NCBI GenBank assembly: GCA_017442765.1
Contig: JAFRZC010000079.1
Span: 1 to 18,088, forward strand
DNA: 18,088 nt
Source of the DNA: Prevotella sp.
Lineage (GTDB): Bacteria; Bacteroidota; Bacteroidia; Bacteroidales; Bacteroidaceae
Reading direction: 5' to 3'
Positions 14,034-18,088 of this stretch are shown one piece after another; positions within the stretch are counted from its first letter, which is position 1, and every line of letters begins with the position of its first letter. Below the pieces are notes generated by a model. That model ran no database searches and was not told the DNA's origin. It was given only the letters and a program-made list of their open reading frames with translations. Both the position numbers and the translations under genes were made by a program.

Positions 14034-17000
14034 ATGAACCGAATATTTAGTCTGACATTGGTGCTCCTGCTGGCCATAGGCGGCATGAGGGCACAAAACG
14101 AAGGCACCATTACGCTGCAGGGCCTGGTGGTCGATGAGACCGAACAGCCCGTTATCGGCGCAAGCGTCTATGTGAAAGACCAGCCAGGCGTCGGCACGGT
14201 GACGAACATCGACGGCGAGTTCACGCTGAAGGTAAAACGCTACGACGTGGTGGTGGTTTCGTATCTTGGTTACAAGAAAGCCGAGAACCGCATCACCGCC
14301 GCGCGGACTGAACCGCTGCGAGTGGCTTTGCAGCCCGAAGACAGTGGACTCGACGAAGTGGTTGTCGTAGGTCTTGGCACGCAGCGCAAAATCAGCGTTG
14401 CGGGTGCCATCTCCTCCATCGACCCGAAAGAGCTGGAAGTGCCATCCACGAACATTCAGAATACGCTCGCAGGCCGTGTGCCGGGCATTATTGCCGTGCA
14501 ACGAAGTGGTGAGCCGGGAAAGAACATCTCTGAGTTCTGGGTGCGCGGTATCGGAACATTCGGCTATAACAGCGGCGCGCTTGTGCTCGTCGATGGTATA
14601 GAGGGTACGCTCAGCTCCATCGACGCGGCCGACATCGAGAGCTTCTCCGTGCTGAAAGATGCCGCCGCGACAGCCGTTTACGGAAACCGAGGTGCAAACG
14701 GCGTGGTGCTCATCACCACGAAACACGGCTCGGAGAACAAGCTGCAGATACGCGGACGTGCCAACTTTACGCTCTCGCAGCTGAAGCGCATGCCCGAGTA
14801 TGTAGGTGGCTACGAATATGCGTCGCTGGCCAACGAGGCTGCAGCAGCATCGGGCATGGATCCCGTCTATACACAGACCGAACTCGACATCATCAAGTAT
14901 GGGCTCGACCCCGACCTCTACCCCGACGTGAACTGGCGCGATGCCATCCTGCACAGCACCTCGCTGCAGCGCACCTACTACGTCAGCGCACATGGTGGAA
15001 GCTCCATTGCCCGCTACTTTGCCTCGCTCGGCATGTCAAACGAGACATCTGCCTACAAGGCATCGAACGACAGCAAATACAACAAAGGCGTGGGCTACAA
15101 CACGTATAACTACCGTCTGAACCTCGACATCGACCTGACGAAGACGACGAAAGTCTATATCGGCGCTACGGGATTCATGTCGGTCAACACCCGCCCGAGC
15201 ATGGGAAGCAGCGCACTTGGCGTAAGCCTCACCGACTGGCTGTGGAGCTCTCAGGCAAAGACCACACCTATCAAATATCCGTTGCGCTACTCCAACGGCT
15301 ATCTGCCCGCCGTCGGCTCAGGAGACCAAATCTCTCCCTACGTGTTGCTCAACTATACAGGCAACGCCAAGGACCGCAACAGCGACAACCTCATCACCCT
15401 GAGCATCACGCAAGACCTCTCGATGATTACGAAAGGTCTTACCGCGAAGATACAGGGAACCTACAACAATCAGGGCTACTTCCGCGAGAGCCGTTACAAG
15501 ATGCCCGCGCTCTACATGGCGACAGGCCGTTCCACAACGGGTGAGCTCCGTCTGGCGCAGCGCGTCACAGAGACACAGATGGACTATGCCAGTGCGGCAT
15601 GGTGGTGGCGAAAGCTCCTGCTCGACGCAACCATCAACTATGACCGTGCATTCGGCATCCATCGCCTCGGCGGACTGCTCTACTACCGTATGGAGGACAG
15701 CGTGGCCTCTGGAGCAGGAAGCAGTATGGATGCCATTCCGCACCGCTATCAGAGCCTTTCCGGACGACTGACCTATGGTCTGAAGGACACCTACTTCCTT
15801 GACCTCAACTTCGGCTACACGGGATCGGAGAACTTCCAGCCGGGCAAGCAGTTCGGATTCTTCCCTGCTGCCGCCATCGCATGGGTGCCCACACAGTATA
15901 AATTCATGCAAGACAACCTGAAATGGCTTTCGTTCCTCAAGCTCAGAGCATCATACGGTATCGTCGGTAACGACCAAATCTCGTCAAAACGCTATCCCTA
16001 CTTGACCCTTATCTCGCAGAGTGACAATACCGCTGGACGGTGGGGCGGACTGGGAGTCATCAATGAATCGCAAGTTGGTGCCGACAACCTCGAATGGGAA
16101 AAAGCCAAGAAATTCGACCTCGGTATGGATATGCACCTGTTCAACGACAAGTTCACGATGACGGTTGACTACTTCCTCGACCGCCGTGACAACATCTTCC
16201 AACAGCGCACGCAGATTCCTGCCTTCGTAGGAAACATCGACATGCCTTACGGAAATGTGGGCTCGATGAAGAGCTGGGGAGGCGACGGTAACTTCGAATA
16301 CCTGCATTCTTTCGGCAAAGACTTCCACGTCGTGCTGAGAGGAAACTTCACGCTCTCGAAAAATAAGATTGAGAACTGGGAGCAGGCCGAGCAGCCCTAT
16401 CCCTATCTGCGACAGGCCGGCTACGGAAACAGCGTGCAACGTGGATACATCGCGCTCGGACTTTTTAAGGACCAGCAGGATGTGGAAATGAGTCCTACAC
16501 AGTTCGGAACCGTCCGCCCTGGCGACATTAAATATAAAGACGTTAATGGCGACGGAAGAATCACCTCCGACGACAAAGTGCCGCTCTTCGCCAACTCAGG
16601 ATCGCCACAGATGATGTACGGTCTTGGCGCATCGCTGACGTGGAAAGACTTCACTTTGAACCTTCTGCTCAAGGGAACCGGAACCAATAAATTCCTCTAT
16701 GGTGGCATGAACGGTGACCGCTTCGACGGCTACATCGCTTTCAACCAAGGTCCCGTCGGAAACGTCATCAAAACTGCCGCAGATCCCAACAACCGTTGGA
16801 TCTCTGCCGAGTATAGCGGTGACCCCGCAACCGAGAACCCGAATGCCCGCTTCCCGAGGCTCTACTATGGCTACAACACCAATAACGATCAGCCATCGAC
16901 CTTCTGGATGGGCAACGCACGCTACCTGCGCCTGCAGGAGCTAAGCCTCAACTACAGGCTTAAGTCGCGTTTCCTCTTGAACGCACTGGCCATCCGTTCC

Positions 17001-17138
17001 ATCGACATTCAGCTCATGTGCGAGAACCTCTATGTCTGGGACTCTGTTAAGATATTCGACCCGGAGCAGGCTATCTCTTGCGGACAGGCTTATCCCATAC
17101 CGGGACGCTATTCATTGCAGCTTTATTTCACTTTCTAA
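14034..17138 (+). CDS. SusC-type TonB-dependent outer-membrane importer
   Basis: A 1034-residue SusC/RagA-family porin that imports oligosaccharides or peptides across the outer membrane, powered by TonB-ExbBD, with SusD as lid. The signal peptide is MNRIFSLTLVLLLAIGGMRA, cleaved before QN. A carboxypeptidase-regulatory-like domain is at ~25-85 (GLVVDETEQPVIGASV, then TNIDGEFTL). The TonB-box-like DEVVVVGLG is at 107-115. The plug at ~118-230 includes LVDGIEGTLSSIDAADIES and LKDAAATAVYGNRGANGVV. A 22-strand barrel is expected to the end; the C-terminus SLQLYFTF ends in an aromatic residue as usual. No STN domain is present, so it is probably not coupled to an anti-sigma factor. Length is normal. 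susD begins 9 bases downstream. The substrate cannot be told from sequence alone. Confidence 0.95.
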   Translation: MNRIFSLTLVLLLAIGGMRAQNEGTITLQGLVVDETEQPVIGASVYVKDQPGVGTVTNIDGEFTLKVKRYDVVVVSYLGYKKAENRITAARTEPLRVALQPEDSGLDEVVVVGLGTQRKISVAGAISSIDPKELEVPSTNIQNTLAGRVPGIIAVQRSGEPGKNISEFWVRGIGTFGYNSGALVLVDGIEGTLSSIDAADIESFSVLKDAAATAVYGNRGANGVVLITTKHGSENKLQIRGRANFTLSQLKRMPEYVGGYEYASLANEAAAASGMDPVYTQTELDIIKYGLDPDLYPDVNWRDAILHSTSLQRTYYVSAHGGSSIARYFASLGMSNETSAYKASNDSKYNKGVGYNTYNYRLNLDIDLTKTTKVYIGATGFMSVNTRPSMGSSALGVSLTDWLWSSQAKTTPIKYPLRYSNGYLPAVGSGDQISPYVLLNYTGNAKDRNSDNLITLSITQDLSMITKGLTAKIQGTYNNQGYFRESRYKMPALYMATGRSTTGELRLAQRVTETQMDYASAAWWWRKLLLDATINYDRAFGIHRLGGLLYYRMEDSVASGAGSSMDAIPHRYQSLSGRLTYGLKDTYFLDLNFGYTGSENFQPGKQFGFFPAAAIAWVPTQYKFMQDNLKWLSFLKLRASYGIVGNDQISSKRYPYLTLISQSDNTAGRWGGLGVINESQVGADNLEWEKAKKFDLGMDMHLFNDKFTMTVDYFLDRRDNIFQQRTQIPAFVGNIDMPYGNVGSMKSWGGDGNFEYLHSFGKDFHVVLRGNFTLSKNKIENWEQAEQPYPYLRQAGYGNSVQRGYIALGLFKDQQDVEMSPTQFGTVRPGDIKYKDVNGDGRITSDDKVPLFANSGSPQMMYGLGASLTWKDFTLNLLLKGTGTNKFLYGGMNGDRFDGYIAFNQGPVGNVIKTAADPNNRWISAEYSGDPATENPNARFPRLYYGYNTNNDQPSTFWMGNARYLRLQELSLNYRLKSRFLLNALAIRSIDIQLMCENLYVWDSVKIFDPEQAISCGQAYPIPGRYSLQLYFTF

Positions 17139-17147
17139 ATAACGACG

Positions 17148-18088
17148 ATGATGAAGAAGATAAAATATTTTATGCTGCTGCTTGCAGCACCGCTGGCTTT
17201 CTCGGCTTGCGACTACCTCAACGTCGATGAGTATTTTGAGGACACCTTTAAGGAGGATTCCATATTCTCAAGCGAGACACATATCAAGCAGTACTACAAT
17301 GGCGCGGTGAATCTTTTGCCCAACGAATCGCAAATCTACGAAGGCAGCTACAACAGTGTTCCGCTGCCCGGCATCACGGGTTCCGACGAGGCCATTGCTC
17401 CGGCAAACACATGGGGCGGTCTCGCACCTATCCGCTTTGCGGGAACGGCCTTGCTCACCGACGAGATTACTTTTACCAGCGGCGACTTCAATATCTGGGG
17501 CGACTGCTATAAAGTTATCAGAAAATGTAATACCATTTTCTCGCGGCTCGACGAAGTGCCCATGAAGACCTTTGACCGGATAGAGTTCCGCGCACAGGTG
17601 CGTTTCCTGCGTGCATACGCCTATTTCTGGCTCTATCGTAACTACGGTCCCGTGCTGCTGCTTGGTGACGATATTATGGAGGTCAACGGCTCTCCGAAAT
17701 CCTATCGCCTCTATCGCAGCACGCTCGACGAGACTGCCGATTACATCTGTACGGAGATGGAAGAGGCGGCTAAAGACCTGCCGGTAAAGAACTCTTCCGA
17801 CATGGTTGCGGCTCCCACGCGCGGCGCGGCGCTTGCACTGGTATCACGTATCCGTCTCTGGCAGGCAAGCCCTCTGTTCAATGGAGGCGATATCGCCCGC
17901 AAGTACTATAGCGACTTCACTCGGCAATCCGATGGAGTGAATTACATCTCCCAGACCTATGACGAGGAGAAATGGGCACTTGCTGCCGCTGCCGCCAAGG
18001 AGGTCATCGATATGGGCATCTATAAGCTCTATACTGTTGAGGACGATGGTGTCTATGCAAGGAAGTTCCTTCCCGCCGACGTGCAGAA
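17148..18088 (+). CDS. SusD/RagB-type nutrient-binding lipoprotein (partial, runs off the end)
   Basis: The first ~313 residues of a SusD-family lipoprotein; the frame stays open to the window edge. Two adjacent ATGs (17148 and 17151) are possible starts. The signal peptide (MKKIKYFMLLLAAPLAF) ends in FSAC, with Cys21 lipidated (Cys20 if the second ATG is used). SusD signatures visible are CDYLNVDEYF after the lipobox, the TPR-like helix FRAQVRFLRAYAYFWLYRNY followed by GPVLLLGDD, and TRGAALALVSRIRLWQASPL. It would cap the SusC barrel and bind the substrate. It follows susC by 9 bases, so co-transcription is nearly certain. A full SusD is about 500-600 residues, so roughly half is missing. 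Confidence 0.92.
   Translation, partial: MMKKIKYFMLLLAAPLAFSACDYLNVDEYFEDTFKEDSIFSSETHIKQYYNGAVNLLPNESQIYEGSYNSVPLPGITGSDEAIAPANTWGGLAPIRFAGTALLTDEITFTSGDFNIWGDCYKVIRKCNTIFSRLDEVPMKTFDRIEFRAQVRFLRAYAYFWLYRNYGPVLLLGDDIMEVNGSPKSYRLYRSTLDETADYICTEMEEAAKDLPVKNSSDMVAAPTRGAALALVSRIRLWQASPLFNGGDIARKYYSDFTRQSDGVNYISQTYDEEKWALAAAAAKEVIDMGIYKLYTVEDDGVYARKFLPADVQ

Noticed and set aside
13992..14993. 333-residue minus-strand frame opposite the susC start
   Set aside because: Antisense shadow; the SusC frame has signal peptide, regulatory domain and plug in order.

Overview
The window looks like a chromosomal piece of a Bacteroidota, most likely a Prevotellaceae (Prevotella sensu lato). The reasons are the SusC/SusD pair, TAnnTTTG-type promoter motifs, mostly A-rich rather than Shine-Dalgarno translation starts, an LWSC-type lipobox, the six-gene Na+-NQR operon and a Bacteroidota-style long TamB. 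The genus is an inference from style, not from a marker gene.

Layout. Bases 1-342 carry no convincing gene, only hairpins and a dispersed repeat that recurs near 12.2-12.3 kb. On the minus strand, 343-1374 encodes a small secreted patatin-type phospholipase, and 1526 to about 5947 encodes a giant TamB-like envelope protein. Both suggest envelope lipid handling. A compact divergent promoter region (5948-6113) separates tamB from the plus-strand nqrABCDEF operon (6114-11853), which encodes the complete Na+-translocating NADH:quinone oxidoreductase. The six genes are tightly packed (one 4-base overlap, otherwise gaps of 3-21 bases) and every cofactor ligand I looked for is present.

A 766-base non-coding stretch (11854-12619) follows. 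It is dense in structure: a GC-rich palindromic element right after nqrF, an 8-bp inverted repeat, two tandem TGTTAA/TTAACA dyads, two heptanucleotide tandem tracts, a dispersed repeat cluster, and a possibly structured leader. After it begins a glycan-uptake locus on the plus strand: an IPT/TIG plus NHL-propeller surface lipoprotein (12620-14014), a SusC-type TonB-dependent porin (14034-17138), and a SusD-type lipoprotein (17148 onward) cut by the window edge. These three should form one outer-membrane binding and import complex; the substrate cannot be read from the sequence.

No wholly new multi-gene system is evident. The most unusual points are: the TamB membrane anchor is encoded upstream of any ATG/GTG/TTG start; tamB and nqr are driven by matched divergent promoter motifs; a GC-rich repeat has been absorbed in frame into TamB and a relative sits behind nqrF; and four short tracts with a strict 7-bp period occur in different places, one in register with the patatin start codon and one spanning the nqrC stop codon.
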